Shown: positions 1 through 10,222 of the stretch, in pieces | How the letters are laid out: each line of letters starts with the position of its first letter | Numbering within the stretch: position 1 is the first letter of the stretch | NCBI GenBank assembly: GCA_965119215.1 | Contig: CBCPKK010000027.1 | Span: 1 to 64,000, forward strand | Source: Buttiauxella sp965119215 | GTDB lineage: Bacteria; Pseudomonadota; Gammaproteobacteria; Enterobacterales; Enterobacteriaceae | Direction: 5' to 3' | Length of the DNA: 64,000 nt | Made by a program: the position numbers and the translations under genes | The notes under the pieces: generated by a model | Database searches by the model: none | Told to the model about the DNA's origin: nothing | What the model saw: only the letters and a program-made list of their open reading frames with translations

Positions 1-262
1 TGAAATTCATCTCCCTTTTCTCATGATAATCCTCTATAAAACCCATCCATTACCAGTGCAATCCACTATTTTCAATGCTCTTTTTAGAGCCAGATGCCAC
101 GAACATTATAATGGCATAGCCCAAACCTCATTCCTGCCCTCTAACTATCCAAAGCAACAATTCATCTAAGGACATAAAAGCATTAGCGATAATTTTTAAT
201 TCTTTTATGTCATCGCCGCATCCAGAAATACTGCTCCTATCAACGATACAGGAGTACTCATC

Positions 263-1237
263 ATGGTAGCAAAACGACATTCTCTCTGGCTGGCAGCACT
301 GGCTCTCATCGCATTACCCGCATTCGCAGTGGATGTCACCGTGGCGTATCAAACATCCGCTGAGCCCGCCAAAGTCGCGCAGGCCGACAATGCTTTTGCC
401 AAAGACAGCGGTGCAAAAGTTGAGTGGCGCAAGTTCGATAGCGGCGCGAGTGTGGTACGTGCGCTGGCTTCGGGCGATGTGCAGATTGGTAATATCGGCT
501 CCAGTCCGCTTGCGGTGGCCGCCAGTCAGAATGTGCCTATCGAAGTATTCTTGCTCGCCTCACAGTTGGGTAATTCCGAAGCGCTGGTCGTGAAAAAGGG
601 GATTACCAACCCGAAAGATCTGATTGGCAAACGTATTGCCGTACCGTTTATCTCCACCACGCATTACAGCCTGCTGGCGGCGCTGAAACATTGGGGTATC
701 AAACCCGGCCAGGTGGAAATCCTTAACCTTCAGCCTCCTGCAATTATTGCCGCCTGGCAGCGTGGAGATATCGACGGCGCTTATGTCTGGGCACCTGCGG
801 TTAATGAGCTGGAAAAAGATGGCACGGTGCTGACTGATTCCGCGCAAGTGGGCAAGTGGGGCGCTCCAACGCTGGATGTCTGGGTCGTGCGTAAAGACTT
901 CGCTAAAGCGCATCCGGATGTTATTGAAGCATTCGCTAAAAGCGCGCTCGCTGCACAGAAAGGCTATATCGATAACCCAGACGAATGGCTGAAACAGCCA
1001 GATAATCTGAGCAAACTCTCGCGCCTTAGCGGCGTGCCGGAAAGCGACGTTCCTGTACTGGTGAAGGGCAATACCTATCTCACCGCCAGCCAGCAAAGTG
1101 AGCAGCTCAATGGCCCGGTAAACAAAGCGATTGTCGATACCGCTCAGTTCCTTAAAGCGCAGGGCAAGGTTCCGGCGGTTGAGACGGATTACAGCCAGTT
1201 CGTCACCGATCGCTTCGTGAAAGCGCTGGCGCAGTAA
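263..1237 (+). CDS. tauA: Taurine ABC transporter periplasmic binding protein TauA
   Basis: This is the periplasmic taurine-binding component of the TauABC importer, which brings in taurine as a sulfur source. The 324 residues match the family length (about 320). An N-terminal signal peptide of about 22 residues ends near the ALPAFA/VDV junction, and the mature part is a SsuA/TauA-type solute-binding fold with a GSSPLAVA ligand-site stretch near residue 80. The start at ATG 263 has a good Shine-Dalgarno (ACAGGAG, 248-254). It is the first of four tightly spaced genes, tauABCD, and tauB follows after 10 bp. In E. coli this operon is switched on by Cbl under sulfate starvation; I could not place a Cbl site in the 262 bp upstream. 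Confidence 0.95.
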   Translation: MVAKRHSLWLAALALIALPAFAVDVTVAYQTSAEPAKVAQADNAFAKDSGAKVEWRKFDSGASVVRALASGDVQIGNIGSSPLAVAASQNVPIEVFLLASQLGNSEALVVKKGITNPKDLIGKRIAVPFISTTHYSLLAALKHWGIKPGQVEILNLQPPAIIAAWQRGDIDGAYVWAPAVNELEKDGTVLTDSAQVGKWGAPTLDVWVVRKDFAKAHPDVIEAFAKSALAAQKGYIDNPDEWLKQPDNLSKLSRLSGVPESDVPVLVKGNTYLTASQQSEQLNGPVNKAIVDTAQFLKAQGKVPAVETDYSQFVTDRFVKALAQ

Positions 1238-1247
1238 GGAGTAAGCC

Positions 1248-2015
1248 ATGTTACAGGTTTCACATTTAAGTGCAGATTACGGCGGAAAAACCGTTCTCAA
1301 CGATATTAATCTGACCGTAGATGAGGGCGAGTTGCTGGTCGTTCTTGGCCCGTCTGGCTGTGGGAAAACCACGCTGCTGAACCTGATAGCTGGCTTTGTT
1401 CCTTATCACTCCGGCAGCATCACACTTGCGGGTAAACAGGTGACGGGGCCAAGTGCTGAGCGCGGCGTGGTCTTCCAGAATGAAGGATTACTGCCGTGGC
1501 GAACGGTGCTGGATAACGTCGCCTTTGGCTTACAGCTCGCAGGACAGCCAAAGCAGGAACGCGAAAGTATTGCGCTCGACATGCTGCGTAAAGTGGGGCT
1601 GGAAGATAAAGCAAAACGCTCTATCTGGCAGCTCTCCGGCGGGCAGCGCCAACGCGTAGGAATCGCCCGCGCATTGGCGACGCGACCACAACTTTTACTC
1701 CTCGATGAGCCTTTTGGCGCGCTGGATGCATTCACCCGCGAGCAAATGCAAACGCTGCTCTTAAAACTGTGGCATGAAAGCCGCCGTCAGGTGCTGCTGA
1801 TTACGCACGACATTGAAGAAGCAGTGTTCCTGGCGACGGAGCTGGTGCTGCTTTCACCTGGGCCTGGGCGCGTACTGGAACGTCTTCCGCTCGATTTTGG
1901 CCGCCGCTTCACCGCTGGCGAGCCATGCCGCAGCATCAAATCTGACCCTGAGTTTATCGCTAAGCGTGAATACGTGTTGAGCCGGGTGTTTGAACAAAGC
2001 GAGGGCTTTCTATGA
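1248..2015 (+). CDS. tauB: Taurine ABC transporter ATP-binding protein TauB
   Basis: This is the cytoplasmic ATPase of the taurine importer. The 255 residues carry a Walker A motif (GPSGCGKTT, about residues 35-43), the ABC signature LSGGQRQR (about 129-136), Walker B LLLLDEP followed by a D-loop, and the switch histidine in LLITHDIEEA. The length is standard for the SsuB/TauB family. Its last codons overlap tauC by four bases, indicating translational coupling. Identity as TauB rather than the paralogous SsuB rests on position between tauA and tauC and on the adjacent tauD dioxygenase. Confidence 0.95.
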   Translation: MLQVSHLSADYGGKTVLNDINLTVDEGELLVVLGPSGCGKTTLLNLIAGFVPYHSGSITLAGKQVTGPSAERGVVFQNEGLLPWRTVLDNVAFGLQLAGQPKQERESIALDMLRKVGLEDKAKRSIWQLSGGQRQRVGIARALATRPQLLLLDEPFGALDAFTREQMQTLLLKLWHESRRQVLLITHDIEEAVFLATELVLLSPGPGRVLERLPLDFGRRFTAGEPCRSIKSDPEFIAKREYVLSRVFEQSEGFL

Positions 2016-2839
2016 GCATCGTTATTCAGGATAAAGTTCGCCGCAAAAGGCTGACGTTGCGCTGGCCTGTCTCGCGCCAGATAACGCTCAGTCTCGCGAC
2101 GATCACCACCATCGTGTTGCTGTGGTGGTGGGTAGCGGCGCAGCAATGGGTCAGCCCGTTATTTTTACCGCCCCCTGGCCAGGTACTTCTTAAGCTGATT
2201 AGCATTGCCGGGCCGCAAGGGTTTATGGATGCCACACTGTGGCAGCATCTGGCCGCCAGTTTATTGCGCATTCTCACGGCGCTGTTGGCCGCGGTGTTGA
2301 TTGGTATTCCTGTGGGCATTGCGATGGGGCTCAGCCCGACGGTGCGCGGCATTCTCGACCCGTTGATTGAGCTGTACCGTCCTGTGCCACCGCTGGCGTA
2401 TTTACCGCTGATGGTGATTTGGTTTGGCATCGGCGAAACATCCAAGATCTTGCTGATTTACCTGGCGATATTCGCGCCAGTGGCGATGTCGACCATGGCT
2501 GGAGTACGCAGTGCGAAGCAGGTTCGTATTCGTGCCGCTCGAGCACTGGGCGCAACGCGGGCTCAGATTGTATGGCACGTGATTTTACCCGGTGCGCTGC
2601 CGGAGATCCTTACAGGGTTCCGCATTGGACTGGGTGTAGGTTGGTCAACGCTGGTTGCCGCCGAGCTTATCGCCGCAACGCGTGGGCTGGGCTTTATGGT
2701 GCAATCAGCCGGTGAGTTTTTGGCAACCGATGTGGTGCTTGCAGGCATCGGCGTGATTGCCGTTATCGCATTTTGTTTAGAGCTGGGTTTACGCGCATTG
2801 CAACGCCGTTTAACCCCATGGCATGGAGAAGGGCAATGA
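2012..2839 (+). CDS. tauC: Taurine ABC transporter permease TauC
   Basis: This is the inner-membrane permease of the taurine importer (275 residues, the family norm). Several hydrophobic segments are visible, with the first at about residues 28-48. The ABC permease EAA loop, which docks on TauB, is seen as RAARALGATRAQIVWHVILPG at about residues 176-196. It starts at ATG 2012 inside the end of tauB and ends by overlapping the tauD start (ATGA at 2836-2839). The coupled overlaps argue for one polycistronic tauABCD message. Confidence 0.95.
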   Translation: MSIVIQDKVRRKRLTLRWPVSRQITLSLATITTIVLLWWWVAAQQWVSPLFLPPPGQVLLKLISIAGPQGFMDATLWQHLAASLLRILTALLAAVLIGIPVGIAMGLSPTVRGILDPLIELYRPVPPLAYLPLMVIWFGIGETSKILLIYLAIFAPVAMSTMAGVRSAKQVRIRAARALGATRAQIVWHVILPGALPEILTGFRIGLGVGWSTLVAAELIAATRGLGFMVQSAGEFLATDVVLAGIGVIAVIAFCLELGLRALQRRLTPWHGEGQ

Positions 2840-3684
2840 GTGAAAAAGTGAATATTACGCCACTGGGGCCTTACATCGGTGCACAGGTTAGTGGTTTAAC
2901 GCTGAGTCGTGGATTAACGGATAACCAGTTCGAGCAGCTTTACCATGCGCTGATCCGCCATCAGGTGCTGTTCTTGCGCGATCAACCGATTACACCTGCA
3001 CAGCAACGTACACTGGCGCAGCGGTTTGGCGATCTGCACATTCATCCGGTTTATCCTCATGCACCTGGGGTGGAAGAGATCATTGTGCTGGATACCCACG
3101 ATGATAACCCGCCAGATAATGACAACTGGCACACTGATGTGACCTTTATCGAAACACCGCCAGCCGGAGCGATACTGGCAGCTAAGCAGTTGCCAGAAAC
3201 CGGTGGTGATACGTTGTGGACCAGTGGTATCGCGGCGTATGAAGCGCTTTCAGAACCGTTCAAGCGTTTGCTGTCGGGGCTGCGCGCGGAGCACGATTTC
3301 AGGAAGTCATTCCCGGAATATAAACATCTTCGCAATGAAGAAGAACACCAGCGCTGGCGCGAGGCGGCCGTTAAAAATCCGCCACTGCTTCACCCCGTTG
3401 TTCGCACCCATCCGGTAAGTGGCAAACAGGCGCTGTTTGTTAATGAAGGTTTCACTACGCGGATTGTTGATCTTTCACAAAAAGAGAGCGACGCATTGCT
3501 CGCCTTTCTGTTTGCCCATGTCACAAAACCCGAGTTCCAGGTGCGCTGGCGCTGGCAGGAAAACGATATCGCCATCTGGGATAACCGCGTTACACAACAC
3601 TACGCGAACGCCGATTATCTTCCTGCCCGCCGGATTATGCATCGCGCCACGATTTTGGGGGATAAACCTTTCTGGCGTGGTTAA
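2836..3684 (+). CDS. tauD: Taurine dioxygenase TauD
   Basis: This Fe(II)/2-oxoglutarate-dependent oxygenase hydroxylates taurine so that it breaks down to sulfite and aminoacetaldehyde, releasing sulfur in the cytoplasm. The start was set at ATG 2836 rather than an upstream in-frame codon, because it overlaps the tauC stop as ATGA and gives 282 residues, against 283 in E. coli. The iron-binding HxD pair is in NWHTDVTF (about residues 98-105), and the distal histidine is in QHYANAD or in the final MHRATI motif, which also holds the 2-oxoglutarate arginine. The gene ends one base before the convergent nepI. Confidence 0.95.
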   Translation: MSEKVNITPLGPYIGAQVSGLTLSRGLTDNQFEQLYHALIRHQVLFLRDQPITPAQQRTLAQRFGDLHIHPVYPHAPGVEEIIVLDTHDDNPPDNDNWHTDVTFIETPPAGAILAAKQLPETGGDTLWTSGIAAYEALSEPFKRLLSGLRAEHDFRKSFPEYKHLRNEEEHQRWREAAVKNPPLLHPVVRTHPVSGKQALFVNEGFTTRIVDLSQKESDALLAFLFAHVTKPEFQVRWRWQENDIAIWDNRVTQHYANADYLPARRIMHRATILGDKPFWRG

Positions 3685-3685
3685 G

Positions 3686-4870
3686 CTACTTTGCCCGCAC
3701 TTTCGTTGCCACTAGCAGCGCCGTCAGCAACATCAAACTACCAGACAATACTAGCGGTGAAAGCAGGCCGAGGTTATCAAGCGCGAATCCGCCAATGGCA
3801 GCACCACAGGTGTTGGCTAACTGGATAACCGCAACCTGAATAGATCCCGCTTTTTCTGCCTGATCGGCGAGCGAGCGGGTGATCCATGTAGACCAGCCGA
3901 CAGGAATCAGTGCAAAGGCAAAGCCCCAGATAATGGCGATTGCTGATGCGACGATTTTATCGCTTCCCCACAACACCAGAACCAGCGCACTCAATGCCAG
4001 AATCAGCGGGGCGAGGGTAAGTGCCAGTTTGAGGGAACGCTTGAGGAAGACAGCGGAAAGCGATGTGCCCACAAAGCTTGCAATCCCAAAGCTCAGCAGC
4101 ACCAGCGTCAGGCCGTCGACATCGAATCCGGCGAGCGTCATGTACACTGGACGGATATAGGTGAAGAAGGCAAACTGCCCGGCAAACGTCATAAAGATTG
4201 CTGCCATACCCGCCATCACACCTGGGCGTTTTAGCAGGCCAAACATGTTTTGCTTATGCTGTGTTGATTCACCCGGCAACGGCGGCAGCGCTTTCCACAC
4301 CCAAATAATACAGGCCACGCCCATCAGTGCTGCGCCGTTAAACACATTACGCCAGCCAATAATGCCGCCTAAAAAACTGCCCAGCGGGGCGGCGATGACT
4401 AGTGCGATAGATACCGCACCGAAGATCACCGATAGCGCTTTTGGCACCGTGCGAGCAGGAACCAGCCGCATGGTTAATGAAGCTGACATCGCCCAGAAGC
4501 CGCCGAGGGCAATGCCTAAACAAGCGCGGCCAATCAATAGCATCGTGAAGTTTTCCGCAAAGGAAACCAGCAGGCAGGAGAGGGTGAGCAGCACGGAGAA
4601 CAGGAAGACCACGTAACGTCTGTCGGTCGAGCGGATAATGCTGGTCACAAACAGGCTGGCAAACATCGCCACAAAAGCGGTGACGGTAACTGATTGCCCG
4701 GCAACACCTTCAGAAATCCCCAGATCCTGAGCCATTGGCGTCAGCAGGCTTACAGGCAAAAACTCCACGGTAATCAGGCAGGCTACGCAAAACGCCACGG
4801 CAAATACTGCTGACCAGTTAGGCCGCGATACGGCCTTTGGTTCGATTGTTTCTTTTATGTGTTCACTCAT
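3686..4870 (-). CDS. nepI: Purine ribonucleoside efflux pump NepI (MFS)
   Basis: This is a 12-helix major facilitator exporter of the drug:H+ antiporter-1 type, 394 residues. Long stretches match what I know of E. coli NepI (YicM), for example SVTVTAFVAMFASLF near residue 60 and TWITRSLADQAEKAGSIQVA near residue 335. NepI exports inosine, guanosine and related 6-mercaptopurine ribosides. Here it sits convergent to tauD with a one-base gap, so it is not part of the taurine operon. In E. coli nepI lies elsewhere on the chromosome, so its position beside tau is a local arrangement. The substrate is inferred from family similarity. Confidence 0.85.
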   Translation of the reverse strand: MSEHIKETIEPKAVSRPNWSAVFAVAFCVACLITVEFLPVSLLTPMAQDLGISEGVAGQSVTVTAFVAMFASLFVTSIIRSTDRRYVVFLFSVLLTLSCLLVSFAENFTMLLIGRACLGIALGGFWAMSASLTMRLVPARTVPKALSVIFGAVSIALVIAAPLGSFLGGIIGWRNVFNGAALMGVACIIWVWKALPPLPGESTQHKQNMFGLLKRPGVMAGMAAIFMTFAGQFAFFTYIRPVYMTLAGFDVDGLTLVLLSFGIASFVGTSLSAVFLKRSLKLALTLAPLILALSALVLVLWGSDKIVASAIAIIWGFAFALIPVGWSTWITRSLADQAEKAGSIQVAVIQLANTCGAAIGGFALDNLGLLSPLVLSGSLMLLTALLVATKVRAK

Positions 4871-4963
4871 TTTTCCACCCAGCGTCGTACTTGCGATAAA
4901 GCCGCGTAGTGTAACACCGCTGGTGTGACGAACTTAACATTTTGGCAACTTACCCGTTAGATT

Positions 4964-5665
4964 CTAGAAATCTAGATCAAGGGCAAAGCACAGATAGGCC
5001 ATCAATGGCGCGCAGTGTTGAAATTGCTCGGCACAAAAGTTGATGGCATCTGGCTTGCAGAGTTCTTCGAAGTCGATGTTTTTTAACGCAATAAAATCTT
5101 TGCGTTTTAATTCCTCTAACAGAGGGTGAGTCTTGTCGAAGCCTTTTGGCGGGCGAGTCAGGCTATCGCCATCCATGATAAACCCATGGCTTTGCAGTGT
5201 TTTCAACGCATCCTGGTAGGCGTTGGGGTTCTCATCAATACACATTCGAATTGCATTTAAGGCTTTTGATTCTGGATGCCAGATTCCAGCCGCAATAAAA
5301 CACCCTTCTTCGGCAATATGCAGATACAAGCCTGGCGCGTGTACATCCTTGCCCTGAAAATGACGAAATTGAATGCCGACATTGGTCTTGTAAGGCGTTT
5401 TGTCTTTGCTGAAGCGACTGTCCCGCTGTGGACGCATAAGACTGCCGCCAACTTTTTTCGGTACGGCAGTGAGCTTCGATGAAATGGCTAGAACACTTGG
5501 CTGCATTTGCTCGATAAACCGCAGTGCAGGGGTTCTCACGGTATTTTCGTATACATCCTGATGCTCTTTAAACCACTCGCGGGAGTTGTTTTGCGCGAGT
5601 TGATTCAGAAATTGTAGGCAGGCTGCGCTAAATGGTGCACGTGCTGTTGGTGTTTGAGTCGCCAT
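4964..5665 (-). CDS. DUF2461 / TIGR02453 family protein
   Basis: This is a protein of unknown function in the DUF2461 (TIGR02453) family. The family hallmarks are visible: an N-terminal FLNQLAQNNSREWFKEH stretch, the RFSKDKTPYKTNVG motif about one third in, and GLYLHIAEEGCFIAAGIWHP in the middle. The longer reading frame starts at 5785, but I chose ATG 5665 (MATQTPTARAPF, 233 residues). It matches the usual length of 220-235, and an AAGGG ribosome site lies about 10 bases upstream. It reads in the same direction as nepI with a 93-bp gap. No biochemical role can be assigned. Confidence 0.8.
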   Translation of the reverse strand: MATQTPTARAPFSAACLQFLNQLAQNNSREWFKEHQDVYENTVRTPALRFIEQMQPSVLAISSKLTAVPKKVGGSLMRPQRDSRFSKDKTPYKTNVGIQFRHFQGKDVHAPGLYLHIAEEGCFIAAGIWHPESKALNAIRMCIDENPNAYQDALKTLQSHGFIMDGDSLTRPPKGFDKTHPLLEELKRKDFIALKNIDFEELCKPDAINFCAEQFQHCAPLMAYLCFALDLDF

Positions 5666-5776
5666 TATCGATGAACCCTTATTAATACCAATTGAGCGGA
5701 AAACAGCAGCATTGATCTTAATGGAGTTTGAGGCAATCCATCCACATTTTCTTTGCGGCATCCTCATGGAAGCCCC

Positions 5777-5862
5777 AAAAAACAAAAGGACTCACGATTT
5801 CTCGCAAGTCCTTGATATGTTTGGTGGCCCCTACTGGACTTGAACCAGTGACCAAGCGATTA
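5777..5862. repeat. Distal att repeat with tRNA-Ile2 3' fragment
   Basis: This 86-bp sequence is identical to 7414-7499. Positions 5822-5862 (minus strand) are the last 41 nt of tRNA-Ile2 including CCA, cut inside the anticodon; 5777-5821 copy the 3' flank. It cannot give a tRNA because the 5' half is missing. It marks the far end of the element. Confidence 0.9.
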
Positions 5863-5887
5863 ATATGCACCTAGATTTGGTCCATTG

Positions 5888-5982
5888 ATGCAACACTTAA
5901 TCCGTTTCAGTACTTACGTTGGTGGGCAGCGCCCGTTTGAAATGATTGCCAGCCAGTGGAGTGCGATTGACTGGCAGCAAAA
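5888..5982 (+). pseudogene. Tyrosine recombinase (integrase) fragment
   Basis: The frame from ATG 5888 reads MQHLIRFSTYVGGQRPFEM and continues IASQWSAIDWQQK before it runs out of the family pattern. This resembles the start of the catalytic domain of phage P2/P4-type integrases: helix, the first catalytic arginine in GQRPFE, then W..IDW. Both the N-terminal DNA-binding part and the remaining catalytic residues (HxxR, Tyr) are absent. At about 5983 the sequence switches, in another frame, to Fic coding sequence. The assignment comes from a short motif, so it is moderately secure, but its place just inside the att repeat supports it. Confidence 0.6.
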
Positions 5983-6039
5983 GAGCTCTATCAACCTGGC
6001 TCTGGTGACTCGGTACTGGCAAATAAGTTAGGGATCACC

Positions 6040-6567
6040 GTGGCAGAGGAAATGGAGGCGCTGGAATCTGGCCTACTGCTGATGCTTTATGAACAGCTAT
6101 TTATCGAAGCCCAGCCGCCTGCGGCGCTTGCTTTTGAGCACATCAGCGCATGGCATCGACAATGGCTGGGGAATGTGTATGACTGGGCGGGGAGGCTGCG
6201 TAATGCCAACCTGACTAAAGACGGCTTTCAGTTTGCCGCTGCCGACAGGATTCCGCTTCTTCTTGATGGTTTCGAGAAGCAGTTTCTCTCTCGTTCTGGT
6301 GAACTGAAATCCCTGGCTCGTCCTGAGCTGGTTAGGTATCTGGCTGAATGCCATACGGAATTTATTTTGATCCACCCATTCAGAGAAGGTAACGGGCGTC
6401 TGTCGCGACTGCTTTGTGATGTGTTGGCCGTTCTGGCAGGGAAGGGCTTGTTAGATTACAGCTTATGGGATGAACATAAGACGTTCTACTTCAAGGCAAT
6501 ACAGGCAGGAGTATCAGGGAACTACAGCCCCATGATGCAATTGGTGAGTGATATCTTGCCAGATTAA
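6040..6567 (+). CDS. Fic/DOC family protein, 5'-truncated
   Basis: This is a Fic-fold enzyme; Fic proteins usually transfer AMP from ATP to a target hydroxyl. The canonical active-site motif HPFREGNGRLSR lies at about residues 110-121, with catalytic His first and an acidic residue before GNGR. The only available start is GTG 6040 (175 residues). The coding frame, however, continues upstream to about 5983 (ELYQPGSGDSVLANKLGIT) without a start codon and then runs into the integrase fragment. This suggests that about 30 N-terminal residues were separated from their ATG by a deletion. The gene is probably inactive or poorly translated. No inhibitory antitoxin gene lies directly upstream. Confidence 0.7.
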   Translation: MAEEMEALESGLLLMLYEQLFIEAQPPAALAFEHISAWHRQWLGNVYDWAGRLRNANLTKDGFQFAAADRIPLLLDGFEKQFLSRSGELKSLARPELVRYLAECHTEFILIHPFREGNGRLSRLLCDVLAVLAGKGLLDYSLWDEHKTFYFKAIQAGVSGNYSPMMQLVSDILPD

Positions 6568-6722
6568 CGGGCGAGGCCAACGGCTTTCGCCTGTGCCTGA
6601 TTTTGTTTGAGTTGCTGCTCTATTTTTTGCACAGAAACACCCGTTTTGATCGCGGTTGAGCTGGCGACGGCGCGATAAATCTGTGCTTTGGTAACCAGGG
6701 GATGGGCTGTTTTCTTTGTCAT
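6564..6722 (-). CDS. Small protein convergent with fic
   Basis: This 52-residue ORF is converging with and overlapping fic by four bases. ATG 6722 is preferred over an upstream in-frame start because GAGG lies eight bases before it. The product is basic and probably helical (MTKKTAHPLVTKAQIYRAVA, then a glutamine- and lysine-rich C-terminal helix). I do not recognise it. The SSTAIKTG stretch faintly recalls the (S/T)xxxE(G/N) inhibitory helix of Fic antitoxins, but the key glutamate is a lysine and the orientation is wrong for a usual pair, so this is not claimed. Confidence 0.45.
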   Translation of the reverse strand: MTKKTAHPLVTKAQIYRAVASSTAIKTGVSVQKIEQQLKQNQAQAKAVGLAR

Positions 6723-7413
6723 AGGAAGAACCTCATAGTTTATGCCCACATTCTAGTTCGACCTGATAATGCCCACAAGGGCACTCTGCATTATGTGTCA
6801 TTTACGCATTGTAAGTGCGCGGTATCAATTTCAGCACAGCAATTTTCTACAGTGGAAGTCAGAGCTGAACACTGGCATTTTGCGAGCGTAAGGTAGAACA
6901 ACATTTCACGCTACTGCGCAGATTTCGCCGTTTCAGGAGGACCAGATAATTCGCTGAACAATTCTGACAGGCAGTGCTGATCTACTGTTCTTGGGCTTAC
7001 GCACAATCCACTAAGAAATTTCTGATGAGCGTCAACATTCGATCACTGTGTCTTGCCGTTAAATGCCGCGTCCCGGCGTCGGTAGTGAACATCCGGCCGC
7101 TCTTTAAACGAGATTGTGCTCCTTAAAATGCATGGCAATGCTATCAATCACGGAATCGGAATGCATAAGCATGTTTGGGGACGGATGGAGCTGGCAATGG
7201 GCGATTATATAGCGGTAAACCGAGAAGTAATTCACGGCCCCTAGAAGCAGACACGGTCATGTTTTCCACTTCGGTTTAACAAGGCTGTCATCACTTGCTT
7301 ACGTGTTTCAACCAATGACCAGATCCTTGAAAATCAATGCCAGCAAAATGCGGTTATTTTATAACCATGATGCTCTATGGTTACTTTTCTGAAATATCCC
7401 CGGCATATCCCCA
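6723..7413. other. Non-coding remainder of the element
   Basis: This 690-bp stretch has no reading frame I recognise. Short ATG frames occur, such as 7128-7247 on the plus strand (about 39 codons), but none has family signatures. A small hairpin (AACCAT/ATGGTT, around 7361-7380) precedes the right repeat. It most likely represents degraded cargo. Confidence 0.5.
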
Positions 7414-7499
7414 AAAAAACAAAAGGACTCACGATTTCTCGCAAGTCCTTGATATGTTTGGTGGCCCCTACTGGACTTGAACCAGTGACCAAGCGATTA
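7414..7499. repeat. Proximal att repeat (3' half of ileX and flank)
   Basis: This sequence is identical over 86 bp to 5777-5862. It starts 45 bp beyond the tRNA 3' end and stops inside the anticodon triplet (7499-7501). Anticodon-loop crossover points are typical for tRNA-targeting tyrosine recombinases. The intact tRNA is retained at this side. Confidence 0.9.
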
Positions 7500-7535
7500 T
7501 GAGTCGCCTGCTCTAACCAACTGAGCTAAGGGGCC
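7459..7535 (-). tRNA. ileX: tRNA-Ile2 (anticodon CAU, read as lysidine-AU)
   Basis: The minus strand reads a full cloverleaf beginning GGCCCCTTAGCTCAGTTGG and ending GGGGCCACCA with encoded CCA. The acceptor stem GGCCCCT/AGGGGCC pairs, the T arm contains GGTTCAAGTC, and the anticodon CAT is at 7499-7501. It differs from E. coli ileX (next to mug there too) by a few bases. A CAU tRNA with this body is the minor isoleucine tRNA for AUA, whose C34 is converted to lysidine by TilS. It serves as the attachment site of the element to its left. Confidence 0.93.
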
Positions 7536-7661
7536 GTGGCGCAGGATTATAATGTAACTCTTGAATGCAATCCAGCTATTGTGTGGCATGTGCTGGTTTT
7601 ATAAACAATGCCTAATCAATCCCTTATACTTGCGCCACTATCTATAACGACAGGAGAGGTA

Positions 7662-8168
7662 ATGATTAGCGATATTCTTCAACCGGGATTACGTGTTGTG
7701 TTTTGCGGGATAAATCCAGGCAAGTCGTCGGCACACACGGGGTTTCATTTTGCTCATCCGGGTAACCGCTTCTGGAAGGTCATTCATCTTGCGGGTTTCA
7801 CTGAGCGGCAGTTAAAGCCAGAAGAAGAGCAACATCTGCTGGATACCCGTTGTGGTATTACGATGCTGGTTGAGCGTCCTACGGTTCAGGCGAGCGAGGT
7901 AGCGCTACAGGAGCTTCGCGCAGGTGGGCGTGAGTTGATGACGAAGATGCTGGACTATCAGCCCATGGCGCTTGCAGTGTTGGGCAAGCAGGCTTTTGAA
8001 CAAGCGTTTAGCCAACGTGGTGCGAAGTGGGGCAGGCAGGATATTACTATTGGCGATACGGAAGTCTGGATTTTACCAAATCCTAGCGGCTTGAATCGGG
8101 CGACGTTGGACCAGCTTGTGGCGTCTTATCGTGAACTGGAGCTGTCTTTGAAGGCTCGGGGTCGATAG
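7662..8168 (+). CDS. mug: G/U mismatch-specific DNA glycosylase Mug
   Basis: Mug removes uracil or thymine opposite guanine, and ethenocytosine. ATG 7662 (MISDILQPGLRVVFCGINPG), preceded by CAGGAGAGG, gives 168 residues, exactly the E. coli length. The uracil-glycosylase active-site motif GINPGKSS is at about residues 16-23, and the second motif LPNPSGLNR is near residue 140. An upstream in-frame ATG at 7608 lacks a ribosome site and was rejected. The gene is convergent with rpoD across a shared terminator region, as in E. coli. Confidence 0.95.
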   Translation: MISDILQPGLRVVFCGINPGKSSAHTGFHFAHPGNRFWKVIHLAGFTERQLKPEEEQHLLDTRCGITMLVERPTVQASEVALQELRAGGRELMTKMLDYQPMALAVLGKQAFEQAFSQRGAKWGRQDITIGDTEVWILPNPSGLNRATLDQLVASYRELELSLKARGR

Positions 8169-8187
8169 CGGGGCGATTGACTGACAT

Positions 8188-8212
8188 AAAAAAGCCCTCA
8201 CGAGGAGGGCTC
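8188..8212 (-). terminator. Intrinsic terminator of rpoD
   Basis: A 7-bp GC-rich stem (AGCCCTC/GAGGGCT, 8193-8211) is followed on the minus strand by six T residues. It lies 18 bp beyond the rpoD stop and closes the rpsU-dnaG-rpoD operon. For mug, on the plus strand, the T-tract is weak. Confidence 0.85.
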
Positions 8213-8229
8213 TTAGCAGGGCGATAAAA

Positions 8230-10068
<1,839 letters not shown>

Positions 10069-10222
10069 AAGACGGTATCCACACTTCAGTATTAGGGTTG
10101 GTGTCGGTCGGCGAAACCGCCAACAATAACGTAACGAGGGCTGACTTATTTTATTGCCGCTGCCCATCCTTGCGGCGTTCGGGTTTGACCCGACTAATGT
10201 TCGGCAGTTAAGCCGCGAGTAT

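Larger units (their letters stand above)
5777..7499. mobile_element. Decayed integrative element at tRNA-Ile2 (ileX)
   Basis: A 1.7-kb segment is bounded by perfect 86-bp direct repeats (5777-5862 and 7414-7499). The right repeat is the 3' half of the intact ileX tRNA plus its downstream flank; the left copy is a displaced tRNA 3' fragment. This is the footprint expected when a tyrosine-recombinase element integrates at the 3' end of a tRNA gene. Inside are an integrase fragment, a 5'-truncated fic gene and a small convergent ORF. The element has no intact integrase, so it looks like a deletion-collapsed island or prophage. Confidence 0.8.

Noticed and set aside
4964..5785. Extended 273-residue start for the DUF2461 protein
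   Set aside because: The first 40 residues come from the intergenic region and run into the att repeat; ATG 5665 has the ribosome site and gives the family length.
5822..5862. Second tRNA gene
   Set aside because: Only the 3' 41 nt of tRNA-Ile2 are present, cut in the anticodon; no 5' half follows, so no cloverleaf can form.
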